Shown here one piece after another: positions 10,107 to 20,100 of a stretch of 40,256 nt of DNA. The DNA lies in the NCBI GenBank assembly GCA_012842935.1, contig DUSC01000211.1, positions 1 to 40,256 on the forward strand, written 5' to 3'. The notes below the pieces were generated by a model. The model saw nothing but the letters and a program-made list of their open reading frames with translations, ran no database searches and had not been told where the DNA came from. Source of the stretch: Hyphomicrobiales bacterium. GTDB lineage: Bacteria > Pseudomonadota > Alphaproteobacteria > Rhizobiales > Rhizobiaceae. The translations under genes were made by a program, and so were the position numbers. Within the stretch, counting starts at the first letter, position 1. Every line of letters begins with the position of its first letter.

Positions 10107-11384
10107 TCAGTGCTGATGCCGTCTCTCAACGCTCTCCGGACGGCCCGGGAGCGAAAGCCGCACCGGCCGTCTCTCCCGCTCGGCGACGATCCTGCCGCGC
10201 GACACGACGCAGAGCCGCTCGGCGCGCAGGCGGATCGCCTCGACGGGACCGCCGGCGTCGAGCACGACGAGGCTGGCGCGCTTGCCGACCTCCAGGCCGA
10301 GATGGTCGAGCCCCATGATGGACGCGTTGACGCTGGTGACCATGTCGAAGCAGCGCGCCATGTCGGCCGGACTGGTCATCTGCGCGACGTGCAGGCCCAT
10401 GAAGGCGACGTCGAGCATGTCGGCGGTGCCGAGCGGATACCAGGGATCGAGCACGCAGTCCTGGCCGAAGCCGACGCGGATGCCGGCCCTGATCATCTCC
10501 GGCACGCGAGTCATGCCGCGGCGCTTTGGATAGGTGTCGTGGCGACCCTGGATGACGATGTTGATCAGCGGGTTGGGGATGGCCGAGACGCCGGCCTCGG
10601 CGATCAGCGGCAGGAGCTTGGAGACGTAGTAGTTGTCCATCGAGTGCATCGAGGTCAGGTGCGAGCCGGCGACGCGCCCCTGCAATCCGAGCCTCTGGGT
10701 CTCATAGGCCAGTTGCTCGATGTGCCGCGACATCGGGTCGTCGGTCTCGTCGCAATGCATGTCGACCATCAGACCGCGCTCGGCGGCGATCTCGCAGAGC
10801 TCGGTCACCGAGCGGCGGCCGTCGGCCATGGTGCGCTCGAAATGCGGGATGCCGCCGACGACGTCGATGCCGAGGTCAAGCGCCCTGACCGTGTTGCGCA
10901 TGGCGCTCGGGCTCCGGTAGAAGCCGTCCTGCGGGAAGGCGACGAGCTGCAGGTCGAGATACGGCGCCACCTCCCGCTTCACCTCGAGCAGCGCCTCCAC
11001 GGCGAGCAGGCGGTCGTCACAGGTGTCGACATGGCTGCGGATGGCGAGCAGGCCCATCGACACCGCCCAGTCGCAATAGCGCAGCGCGCGCTCCTTGACT
11101 GCCTCGTGGGTGAGCAGCGGTTTCAGCTCGCCCCACAGCGCGATTCCCTCGAGCAGCGTCCCCGACGCGTTGATGCGCGGGATTCCGTAGGAGAGGGTGG
11201 CGTCCATGTGGAAATGCGGGTCGACGAAGGGCGGCGAGACGAGGCAGCCGGACGCGTCGACAACGCGGCCGGCCTCCGCCGTAAGGTTCGGCTCGATCGC
11301 GGCGATCGTCTCGCCGGAAATACCGATGTCGGCCGTGCGGCCGTCGGGCAGCGTACCGCCCTTGACGATAAGGTCGAAACTCAT
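10107..11384 (-). CDS. Amidohydrolase family protein, cytosine deaminase-like
   Basis: 425 aa; FVDPHFHMDATLSYG, MGLLAIRSHVDTCD, MVDMHCDETDDP, GFGQDCVLDPWYPLGTADML. Confidence 0.87.
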   Translation of the reverse strand: MSFDLIVKGGTLPDGRTADIGISGETIAAIEPNLTAEAGRVVDASGCLVSPPFVDPHFHMDATLSYGIPRINASGTLLEGIALWGELKPLLTHEAVKERALRYCDWAVSMGLLAIRSHVDTCDDRLLAVEALLEVKREVAPYLDLQLVAFPQDGFYRSPSAMRNTVRALDLGIDVVGGIPHFERTMADGRRSVTELCEIAAERGLMVDMHCDETDDPMSRHIEQLAYETQRLGLQGRVAGSHLTSMHSMDNYYVSKLLPLIAEAGVSAIPNPLINIVIQGRHDTYPKRRGMTRVPEMIRAGIRVGFGQDCVLDPWYPLGTADMLDVAFMGLHVAQMTSPADMARCFDMVTSVNASIMGLDHLGLEVGKRASLVVLDAGGPVEAIRLRAERLCVVSRGRIVAERERRPVRLSLPGRPESVERRHQH

Positions 11385-12322
11385 CTCTCCCCCTTCTGAT
11401 ACGGGATCATGAGCGCCTTGGGATAGGTCGCCCGGCGGGCGACCAGGACCAGCGCCAGGATCGACAGGACATAGGGCAGCATCAGGAACACCTGGTAGGG
11501 CACAATGCCGCCGGCGAGCTGCTGCAGCCTGATCTGGTAGGCGTCGAAGGCGGCGAACAGGATGGCGCCCAGCAGCGCCTTGCCGGGCCGCCAGGAGCCG
11601 AAGACGACGAGGGCGATGGCGATCCAGCCGCGGCCGTTGACCATCTGGAAGAAGAAGGAGTTGAAGGCCGACATGGTCAGGAAGGCGCCGCCTACCGCCA
11701 TCAGCGCGCTGCCGGCCATCACCGCGCCCATGCGGATGCCGGTCACCGAGATGCCTTGCGCCTCGACGGCCGAAGGATTCTCGCCCGCGGCGCGGACGGC
11801 CAGCCCAAGCGGCGTCCGGTAGAGCACCCAGGCGACGACGGCGACCGAAACGAAGGCGAGGTAGGTGAGCGGCGTCTGCGAGAACAGCGCCTCGCCGAGC
11901 ACCGGGATCTTAGACAGGCCGGGGATCGCAAACGGCTGGAACGGCTCGATCTTGGGCGGCGACGTCACCTGCGGCAACGCAAGGCGGTAGGTGAAGTAGG
12001 TCAGGCTGGTGGCGAGCAGGGTGATGCCGATGCCCACCACATGCTGCGAGAGGCCGAGCGGCACGGTGAGCGTGGCGTGGAGCAGGCCGAAGGCCGCGCC
12101 GGCAAACGCCGCGACGAACACACCCGTCCACAGGTCGCCGCCCGAATAGACGGTGAACCAGCCGGCGAAGGCACCGACCGTCATGATGCCCTCGATGCCG
12201 AGGTTGAGCACGCCGGCGCGCTCGCAGACCAGTTCGCCCAGCGTGGCGAAGATCAGGGGCGAGGCAATGCGGATCGCGGCGACCCAGAACGAGGTGGTGA
12301 AGAGGATGTCGAGGGCTTCCAT
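11381..12322 (-). CDS. ABC transporter permease, BMP/nucleoside uptake type
   Basis: Start MEALDILFTTSFWVAAIRIASPLIFATLGELVCERAGVLNLGIEGIMTVGAFAGW; the track ORF extends upstream but this ATG (12320-12322) gives the canonical N-terminus; ATGA overlap with amidohydrolase. Confidence 0.9.
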   Translation of the reverse strand: MEALDILFTTSFWVAAIRIASPLIFATLGELVCERAGVLNLGIEGIMTVGAFAGWFTVYSGGDLWTGVFVAAFAGAAFGLLHATLTVPLGLSQHVVGIGITLLATSLTYFTYRLALPQVTSPPKIEPFQPFAIPGLSKIPVLGEALFSQTPLTYLAFVSVAVVAWVLYRTPLGLAVRAAGENPSAVEAQGISVTGIRMGAVMAGSALMAVGGAFLTMSAFNSFFFQMVNGRGWIAIALVVFGSWRPGKALLGAILFAAFDAYQIRLQQLAGGIVPYQVFLMLPYVLSILALVLVARRATYPKALMIPYQKGER

Positions 12323-12324
12323 CG

Positions 12325-13389
12325 TCACCTCCACCGCACCCTGTACCGCGACAAGAGGATCGCCGTCACCATGGTGAGCAGGGCCGTCGCCACGACGACG
12401 TCGGCGATGTAGCTCGGCACGCCGGCCGAGCGGCTCATGGCGTCGGCGCCGACGAAGATGCCGGCGACAAAGATCGCCGCGGCGACGACGCCGAGCGGAT
12501 TGAGCATGGCGAGCATGGCCACGACGATGCCTGAATAGCCGTAGCCGGGCGACAGATCGAGGGTGAGATTGCCCTTCAGTCCCGCAACTTCCGAGAAGCC
12601 GGCCAGCGCGGCCAGGCCGCCGGACAGCAGCGCCGTCTTCAGGAGCACGGTATCGACCGGGATGCCGGCAAAGCGCGCGGCCTGAGGATTGTGGCCGACG
12701 GCGCGCATCTCGTAGCCGAGCACCGTCTTCTTCATCACCACCCATGTCGCGACCGCAGCGGCGAGCGCCAGCACGAAACCGTAATGCAGGCGCTTTCCAG
12801 TGACGATACGCGGCAGCTGTGCGTCGGCGACGACCTTCGACGATTGCGGCCAGCCGAGGCCCGTCGGGTCTTTCAGCGGCCCCTCTAGCAGCATCGAGAC
12901 AAACAACAGCACGACGAAATTGAGAAGCAGCGTCGTCACCACCTCGTCGACGCCGAATCGGGTCTTGAGAAGCGCAGGGCCAAGCAGGAGAAGCGCGCCC
13001 GCCGCCATCGCGGCGATGGCGATCACAGGAAGCAGGACCGGCTGCGGCAGCGGCAACGCACCGGTGCCGAGCACGACGGTGACGATGCCGCCGGCATAGA
13101 GCTGAGCTTCGGCGCCGATGTTCCACAATTTCGCGCGGAAGGCGACCGCCACCGCCAGCCCGGTGAAGATCAGCGGGGTGGCGCGGGTCAGCGTCTCAAG
13201 CGCGGCGAACTGCGACCCGGCGGCTCCCCTGGCGACGAGCCAAATGACGGAAAAGGGCGAAGCGCCTGCCGCCAGCACGAGGAAGGAGACGAACACCAGG
13301 GTCGCCACGATCGCGCCCAGCGGATAGAGCAGGAGAATGGCGAGCGGCGGAGCGGGTTTCGGTTCAAGCCGCATCAGATCCCTCTCCAT
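12325..13389 (-). CDS. ABC transporter permease, BMP/nucleoside uptake type
   Basis: 354 aa; ATPLIFTGLAVAVAFRAKLWNIGAEAQLYAGGI, VDEVVTTLLLNFVVL, GYSGIVVAMLAMLNPLGVVAAAIFVAGIFVGAD; start may be the internal ATG at 13374. Confidence 0.9.
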   Translation of the reverse strand: MERDLMRLEPKPAPPLAILLLYPLGAIVATLVFVSFLVLAAGASPFSVIWLVARGAAGSQFAALETLTRATPLIFTGLAVAVAFRAKLWNIGAEAQLYAGGIVTVVLGTGALPLPQPVLLPVIAIAAMAAGALLLLGPALLKTRFGVDEVVTTLLLNFVVLLFVSMLLEGPLKDPTGLGWPQSSKVVADAQLPRIVTGKRLHYGFVLALAAAVATWVVMKKTVLGYEMRAVGHNPQAARFAGIPVDTVLLKTALLSGGLAALAGFSEVAGLKGNLTLDLSPGYGYSGIVVAMLAMLNPLGVVAAAIFVAGIFVGADAMSRSAGVPSYIADVVVATALLTMVTAILLSRYRVRWR

Positions 13390-13482
13390 TGGCGGGAGGG
13401 TGCCGGGCGCAGCGGCACGGAGGGAGTCGCAACGGGCGGGCGGCTAGGCAACGTCGACGTTGCTCCCCACCGGCGGAAGGGA

Positions 13483-13529
13483 CGCCACCCGGCCGGGCGT
13501 CGTCCGGCCACTGTCCCCTCAAAGGGAAG
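13483..13529. repeat. Degenerate copy of the same intergenic repeat
   Basis: cgccacccggccgggcgtcgtccggccactgtcccctcaaagggaag, alignable by eye with 15185-15234. Confidence 0.45.
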
Positions 13530-13552
13530 GTAAAGCACCGAGGACAGGATCC

Positions 13553-15127
13553 TCATGCCGCCGCCTCCCCCTGGTGGCCGGCCATCAGTTCGCCGAGCTG
13601 GGCAATGGTGCGCTCGCCGCGCGCGGAGGCGCCGGAGAGACGGCCGCGCGACATGACGACGATGCGGTCGGACAGCGCCATGATTTCCTCGAGGTCCTCC
13701 GAGATGAGCAGGATCGCGGCTCCGCGCTCGCGTGCCTCCAGCAGCCGCCGGTGGACATAGGAGACTGCACCGACGTCGAGGCCGCGCGTCGGCTGGTTGG
13801 CGAGGATGATCCGCGGCTCCGGATCGAGCGCGCGGCCGAGGATGAGCTTCTGCATGTTGCCGCCCGAAAGCAGCCGGATGCGCGCGTCCGGCGACGGACA
13901 CTTGACGTCGTAGTCGCGGATGATCTCCTCGGCGAAGGCGCGCGCGGCGGCCCAGTCGAGCAGGCCATGGCGGGCGAAGCGCGGACTGCGGTACTGCTCG
14001 GAGATGACGTTCTCGGCGACGCTCATGTCGCCGATCGTGCCGACGGCGTGGCGGTCTTCCGGAATGCGGCCGATGCCGAGGTCGAGCGCAGCCCTCGGCG
14101 ACCAGACGGAGACGACCCTGCCGGCGATCTCGATTTCGCCCGTCGTCGGTATCTCGGTGCCGGCAACAACGCCGGCGAGCGCCGACTGGCCGTTACCGGA
14201 TACGCCGGCGAGACCGGTGATCTCGCCGGCGCGCAACGTCAGCGTGACCCGGTCGAGGCGCGCGCCGGTGCCGCGGCCGCCGGTCGAGACTTCGCGCAGA
14301 ACCAGCAGCGGAGCCCCGCCGCGCAGCGGCGCCACCGGCGGCGACACCACCTCCTGGCCGACCATCAGCGCGGCCAGTTCGGCGCGGCCGCTCGCCGCCG
14401 TCACGCGCTCGCCGGCCAGCCGCCCGGCGCGCAGCACGAGAACGCGGTCACTCACCGCCATGACCTCGGCGAGCTTGTGCGAGATGAAGATGATCGACAG
14501 GCCCTTGGCGACGAGCAGCTTCAGCGTGCCGAACAGCGCCTCGGTCTCGCCCGGGGTGAGCACGGCAGTCGGCTCGTCGAGGATCAGGATGCGCGCGTCG
14601 CGATAGAGCGCCTTGAGGATCTCGACGCGCTGGCGTTCACCCACGGTGAGCGCCGCGATCGTCGAGTCGGGATCGACGAAAAGGCCGAAATCGGCCGAAA
14701 GCGCGCGGATGCGGGCGCGGGCCGCGCCGAGTTCGAACCGCGGCCGCCAAAGCGGCTCGGTGCCCAGCGCGATGTTCTCCACCACCGTCATGTTGTCGGC
14801 CAGCGTGAAGTGCTGGTGGACCATGCCGATGCCCGCCTCCAGCGCCGCCTTCGGATCGCCGGGACGGAGCGGCGCGCCGAAGGCCTCGACGGTCCCCTCG
14901 TCGGCGACGTAGTGACCGAACAGGATGTTCATCAGCGTCGTCTTGCCGGCGCCGTTCTCGCCAAGCAGCGCGATCACCTCGCCGCGCATCAGTTCGAACG
15001 AGATCGCGTCGTTGGCGACCAGCGGGCCGAAACGCTTGGTGATGCCGGAGAGGCGGAGGACGGGTTCGCGCGCGCTCCCTCCCCCTTGAGCGGAGGGTGG
15101 CGGCGAAGCCGCCGGGTGGGTTTGCAT
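13553..15127 (-). CDS. ABC transporter ATP-binding protein (two ATPase domains), BMP/nucleoside uptake type
   Basis: Two Walker cassettes: GENGAGKTTLMNILFG...LILDEPTAVLTPGE and GVSGNGQSALAGVV...LLSGGNMQKLILGRALDPEPRIILANQPTRGLDVGA; start placed at ATG 15127 (MQTHPAAS), more upstream start possible. Confidence 0.9.
   Translation of the reverse strand: MQTHPAASPPPSAQGGGSAREPVLRLSGITKRFGPLVANDAISFELMRGEVIALLGENGAGKTTLMNILFGHYVADEGTVEAFGAPLRPGDPKAALEAGIGMVHQHFTLADNMTVVENIALGTEPLWRPRFELGAARARIRALSADFGLFVDPDSTIAALTVGERQRVEILKALYRDARILILDEPTAVLTPGETEALFGTLKLLVAKGLSIIFISHKLAEVMAVSDRVLVLRAGRLAGERVTAASGRAELAALMVGQEVVSPPVAPLRGGAPLLVLREVSTGGRGTGARLDRVTLTLRAGEITGLAGVSGNGQSALAGVVAGTEIPTTGEIEIAGRVVSVWSPRAALDLGIGRIPEDRHAVGTIGDMSVAENVISEQYRSPRFARHGLLDWAAARAFAEEIIRDYDVKCPSPDARIRLLSGGNMQKLILGRALDPEPRIILANQPTRGLDVGAVSYVHRRLLEARERGAAILLISEDLEEIMALSDRIVVMSRGRLSGASARGERTIAQLGELMAGHQGEAAA
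15075..15120. repeat. Palindromic intergenic repeat element
   Basis: ctccctcccccttgagcggagggtggcggcgaagccgccgggtggg; stems CCCTCC/GGAGGG and GGCGGC-gaa-GCCGCC; oppositely oriented related copy at 15185-15234. Confidence 0.6.
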
Positions 15128-15184
15128 CGACGGGCTCGACGTTGCCGGTTGAGATCTGATCACGGTGGAACCGGACGGGACCGG

Positions 15185-15234
15185 CCCCACCCGGCCGGCC
15201 TTCCGGCCAGCCACCCTCCCCCTCGATGGGGAGA
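15185..15234. repeat. Palindromic intergenic repeat element, inverted relative to 15075-15120
   Basis: ccccacccggccggccttccggccagccaccctccccctcgatggggag; shares the CCACCCTCCCCCTC block with the reverse complement of 15075-15120. Confidence 0.6.
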
Positions 15235-15242
15235 GTCCGAAC

Positions 15243-16277
15243 TCAGCTCGACTTCGGCTCGTTGTCGTCGATGGCGACGGTGAACGAGCCGTCCTTGATC
15301 GCCGCCTCCCTCGCCGCGACCAGCGCCACGGCTTCCGCCGGCACCTTGCCCTCGAAGGTGCCGAGCGGGGACAGCGAGCATCCGCCAGCCTTCATGAAGG
15401 AGTAGACGCCGTAGTCGTCGGCCTTGAAGGTTCCAGCCTTCACCTCGGCGATCGCCTTGTCGAGCGTCGGCTCGAAGTGCCAGAGCGCGGAGACAACGAC
15501 CGTGTCCGGGTAGTCCGCCTGGGTGTCGATGACGTTGCCGATGGCCAGCACGCCCTTTTCCTTGGCCGCGTCCGAGACGCCGAAGCGCTCGGCGTAGAGC
15601 AGGTCGGCGCCGCCGTCGATCTGGGCGAAGGCGGTCTCCTTGGCCTTGGGCGGATCGAACCAGGAGCCGATGAAGGCGACCTGGAACTTCGCATCGGGAG
15701 CCGTCTCCCTGACGCCGGCCATGAAGGCGTTCATCAGCCGGTTGACCTCGGGGATCGGATAGCCGCCGACCATGCCGATGTTCTTCGACTTGGTCATGGC
15801 GCCGGCGATGATGCCCGACAGGTAGGAGGCGTCCTGAATGTAGTTGTCGAAGACGGCGAAATTGGGCAGCGCCGGATCATGCTTGAAGCTCGACCCCTCC
15901 AGGAAGGCGACGTCAGGATAGTCCTTCGCGACCGCGCGCGCCGCGTCCTCGACGGCGAACACCTCGCCGACGATCAGCTTGTGACCGGCTTCGCAATATT
16001 CGCGCATGACGCGCTCGTAGTCGTTGTTGGAGGTATTTTCCGAGAACACGTACTCGATGTCGCCGCGGTCCCTGGCAGCCATCGCCGCCTTGTGGATGCG
16101 GCTCACCCACTGCTGTTCGACCGGCACCGTGTAGATGGCCGCGACCTTGATCGGGTCGGCGGCGAAGAGGCGGCTCGGGAAGGCACCGGCGGCGGCCATT
16201 GCGCCGCCCGCGCCGGCCGCCTTGAGAAGGGTGCGGCGGCTCACGCCGGACAGGATCCTGCTTGCTGGATTGCTCAT
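15243..16277 (-). CDS. BMP family ABC transporter substrate-binding protein
   Basis: Tat-like leader SRRTLLKAAGAGGAMAAAGAFPSRLFAADPIKVAAIYTVPVEQQWVSRIHKA; PBP1-type body (KNIGMVGGYPIPEVNRLMNAFMAGVRE). Confidence 0.92.
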   Translation of the reverse strand: MSNPASRILSGVSRRTLLKAAGAGGAMAAAGAFPSRLFAADPIKVAAIYTVPVEQQWVSRIHKAAMAARDRGDIEYVFSENTSNNDYERVMREYCEAGHKLIVGEVFAVEDAARAVAKDYPDVAFLEGSSFKHDPALPNFAVFDNYIQDASYLSGIIAGAMTKSKNIGMVGGYPIPEVNRLMNAFMAGVRETAPDAKFQVAFIGSWFDPPKAKETAFAQIDGGADLLYAERFGVSDAAKEKGVLAIGNVIDTQADYPDTVVVSALWHFEPTLDKAIAEVKAGTFKADDYGVYSFMKAGGCSLSPLGTFEGKVPAEAVALVAAREAAIKDGSFTVAIDDNEPKSS

Positions 16278-16417
16278 GTGATAGGCCCTCTGGCTGGTTG
16301 GAACGTTCTGACGAACCCCGTCGTTTTTTTATCGTTTGGTCAACTTTATGAGAAATCCGGAAGCCCTGCAATCGGGATTCCGCAGCGGCAGAACCGCTGT
16401 CCGAAGGCGAACGCGCG

Positions 16418-16984
16418 TCAGAGGCTCGAGGTCGCGGAAACGCCGGCGCCGAGCAGCAGGACGTAAGTGACGACCGCGACCAGCAGGCCGCGGAACGCGA
16501 AGCCGACAAAACGATACTTCTCCCTGTTGATCGCCGAGAGGTTGTCGACGTTGCCGAGATACTGCTCGAACAGGTAGGCCTGGTCGAGCGAGGCGTTGGC
16601 GTTTAGGAAGACTTCGCGATTGCCCGGCCAGCCGCCCCAATAAAGGGAGGTCGATGTCGAACGGTGGCGCGGCAGGACGACCAGGATGGCACTGACCAGG
16701 GAAACCACGACGGCGAGGGCGAGAATTGCCGAGAGCGCGATGGCCAGCGGATCGCCGGAGAGGTAGCGCTGCAGCTTGAAGACTCCCCTGCCCTCCGCCG
16801 AGGAGACCAGGAAGGCGAGCATGAAGGTGAAGATGTAAGCCGCCTTCTGGTCGGCGATGCGGATCTGGTCGTAGTAGATGTCGTTGATCTTCTTCAGGTG
16901 ATCGAGGTAGTGCGGCGAACCGATCGCCCCCGTCGCGGTCGACGCCGGGGCGGCTGCCTCCACGCTCTTCTTTCTGGTCGCCAT
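16418..16984 (-). CDS. Small multi-TM protein resembling DUF5706 / Pycsar effector PycTM family
   Basis: Start MATRKKSVEA (16984); DQIRIADQKAAYIFTFMLAFLVSSAEG... helix 1, LSAILALAVVVSLVSAILVVLPRH helix 2, C-terminal NVDNLSAINREKYRFVGFAFRGLLVAVVTYVLLL; the layout (D.KA in TM1, TM2 ending in ..LPR.., Q/N..S.I...KYR.. before last TM) matches my recollection of DUF5706. Confidence 0.68.
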   Translation of the reverse strand: MATRKKSVEAAAPASTATGAIGSPHYLDHLKKINDIYYDQIRIADQKAAYIFTFMLAFLVSSAEGRGVFKLQRYLSGDPLAIALSAILALAVVVSLVSAILVVLPRHRSTSTSLYWGGWPGNREVFLNANASLDQAYLFEQYLGNVDNLSAINREKYRFVGFAFRGLLVAVVTYVLLLGAGVSATSSL

Positions 16985-17054
16985 GCCCGCCCCTCGCCGT
17001 CCACAACAATCTGCCGGATGATTGCCGCATGCGCGCCTCGCCGGCAACGGTTTC

Positions 17055-17084
17055 TTGACAGGCTCCGCGCCTTGCTCGCATATC
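17055..17084 (+). promoter_or_regulatory. Candidate sigma-70-type promoter of the NsrA-like/cyclase operon
   Basis: Perfect TTGACA at 17055-17060, weak CATATC at 17079-17084 (18-bp spacer), 28 bp before the ATG at 17113. Confidence 0.4.
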
Positions 17085-17112
17085 CCGCCCGAGGGATGCA
17101 TCACACAACGTC

Positions 17113-20100
17113 ATGCGACGACTCGGAGCAGGCATTGCCGCGCTTGCGGTGCTTGGGAGCGCACTGCCGGCGCCGGCGGACGTCTTCCCGCGTCTTTCGC
17201 CTGCCACCGCCTCGGTGATTGCGCGCAAGACCGGCGAAGAAGTCCGCTTCATCGACGTCGACGGCTGGCGCGGCGTCGACATCGCCCAGCAACTGCTGGT
17301 CGGCGACGCCCTGCGGACCAACGCCTACGGTCACCTTGCCGTCCTCTTCGTCGACAACACCCAGATCCGCCTCGGCCGCAACTCCACCATGGTCGTGAAG
17401 AAGATCGGCAACGCCGAGGACACCGTGCTCGGCCTCGAGGAAGGAACAATCTGGGGCCGCGCCGAACGCGGCGACGAGGGCGTCACCATCGAAACGCCGG
17501 CCGCGGCGGCGGCGATACGCGGCACCGACTGGACGCTGACCGTCGACGGCGACAAGACCTCTCTCATCGTGCTCGAAGGCGTCGTCGAGCTCTACAACGA
17601 CTACGGCTCGGTGAGCGTCACGCGCGGCGAGGCGGCCTCGGCGCGGATCGGACAGGCGCCGACCAAGACGATCATCGTCGATCCCGACGACCGCGAGCAG
17701 ATGCTCTACTATCTCGCGCTGCGCGGCGCTTTCGACTGGTTGCCGACTTCGCCGTTGCCAAGCCCCGGCATGCGCGGCGAACGCGATCGGATCGCCGCAA
17801 AGCCGGAGGCGGCGCGAAATGCCGACGACTGGCTGACGCTCGCCGAGATCGCGCATTCCTACGAGGGGCGCGAGGCGGCATTGGACGCGCTGGAGCAGGC
17901 CGCCGCCTTCCGCCTGACGCCTTCGCAGAAGGCCCGCTACGACCTCGTCGACGCCATGATCACGGCGGCGGAGGGGCGCTACGACGAGGCGGCGAGACTG
18001 TTCGCCCGCGCCGCACCCCGCCTCGACCGCAAACGGCGTGCCGTCGCCGCCTATGCGGGCTATTTCGCCCGGGCGCTCGCCAATCCGGACCGCGCCGAAG
18101 CCCCGCCGACGGTGCGCGCGAGCGGACCATATGCTGCGCTCGCCGAAGCGCTGGCCGCCGGCTTCCTCGAAGACATCCCGGCGGCGATCGCGGTCCTCAA
18201 GGGCGCGGAAGCGCGCTATCCCGACGACCCGACGCTGCCCGCGACCCGCGCCCAGCTGGCACTGCTCCTCGACGACCGCGCGCAGGTGGACGAGGCGATC
18301 GGGCGGTCACTGGCGATCGACCCCGACGATCCGACGGCGCTGGAAGCCCGCGCCAACTACCGCTCCGGTGTCGAAAGCGACCTCGACGGGGCGCTCGCCG
18401 ACCTGAAACGCGCGACAGCGATCGCGCCGGGTTCGACGACCATCTGGAACGCACTGGGTCTCGTGCAGTCCACACGAGGCGCCCAGCGCGAGGCGGAAGC
18501 GGCGCTGAAGCGTGCGATCGAACTCGACCCGCAGGATCCGGCATCCCGGGCCAACCTGGCGCTCTTCTATCTCGATCAGGACCGGGTGAAGGAAGCCAAG
18601 GCGGAGATCGACAAGGCGATCGCGCTCGACCCGGCCTTCGACGTCGCGCTGGTCGCGCGCGGCCGTTACCACCTACAGACGGGCCAGCTCGACAAGGCGA
18701 TGCAGGACCTGCTCGCCGCGACGACGGCGAACCCGGCGCTCGCCCAGGCGCTGCTTCTGCTCGCCGCGGCCTACTACGAGAGCGGCGACCGCGAGCCGGC
18801 GGCGCAGGCGATGGAGAACGCCGACCGGCTCGATCCGAACGACCCCGTCACTTCGAATTTCCGCACGGTTGTCGCCATCGACGACTACGATTCCGATGCG
18901 GCGCTGAAGTATGCGCGAGAGGCGCTCGACCGGTCGCGGGCGCGCGGCGGCGTCTACCGGCCGCTCAGCGCCAACAAGGACGCCGGGTCGGTTCTCAACG
19001 AGGCCTTCCGGCTGCAGGGCCTCGATGCCTGGGGCCGCTACTACGGCGCCGCCGTCTTCGACCCGTTCAACGCCACCGGTTATGTCGACCAGGCGCAGGC
19101 CGGCAGCCCGGATCCCTTCGTCTCGGCGATGCAGTTCGGCGGGGTGCCGACCGAGCCGGTCGGCAACAGCACCAGCTTCTCGTCCTTCTTCCAGGGGCTG
19201 ATGCTCGATCCGGCGATGCTGTCGGGCCGCTCGCGAAGCGCCAATCTGTTCCGCCGGCCGTTCATCGAAGGTGCGATCGGCGGCGGCTTCGTCCGGACCG
19301 GCAGCGACTGGGGCTGGATGAGCGAGGCGGAGTTGCAGGCCTACCAGTCCGGCCCAGTCCCCTGGAGCTTCAATGGGCAGCTGCGCTGGTACCGCGGCGA
19401 CGATTTCCGCACCAGCACGGCGCCGGGGCTGACCGTCCCCAACGTCCAGTTCGACCTCGGCTTCGACAACATCGCCGGAACGGGCTACCTGACGGCGCGA
19501 CCGACGCCCTACGACCGCATCGTCACGTTTGTCGACGTGCGCGACAACCGGTCGAGCCTGACGGACGCCGTCGTCGTGCCTTTCCCGCCGGTGCCACCGT
19601 TCGATGCGATCGGCTACGACCGCGTCGTCAACGACAAGACCGGCGAGGCCGGCATTGCGTGGAGCCATACCTACGGCTACCGCAACATCGGCAACGTGGC
19701 CGTTTTCGGTTCGGGATTCCGCCGCAGCGGCCACGAGGAGGCGACCCTCTTCGTCGACTTCGGCGGCGGTCCGGTTCCGTTCGGCGGGCGCGTGGTCGAC
19801 ACGACCACGCGACAGAACGCCTACCTCGCCGCGGCCAACCACATGGTCGGCATCGAAGACCTGACGCTGCGTTACGGCGTCGAGGGCGGCCGCATCGAGC
19901 AGAACCGGCGTGGGATCGACACGATCGTCACGATCCTCGATCCTATTCCGGAGACCACGATCGATACGACGGATCTCGCTGTGGCGATGGGCCGCGCCTA
20001 TGTCGACGCGCTCTACGAGGTGACGCCGGACCTCAGGCTCGAGGGCGCGCTGTTCGCCACGCATCTTTCGGGCGGCGGCGGGTCGTTGACCCGGGTCGAT

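Noticed and set aside
13460-15283. 607-aa + strand ORF antisense to the BMP-type ATPase
   Set aside because: Same shadow-ORF pattern; ATPase Walker and signature motifs are on the minus strand.
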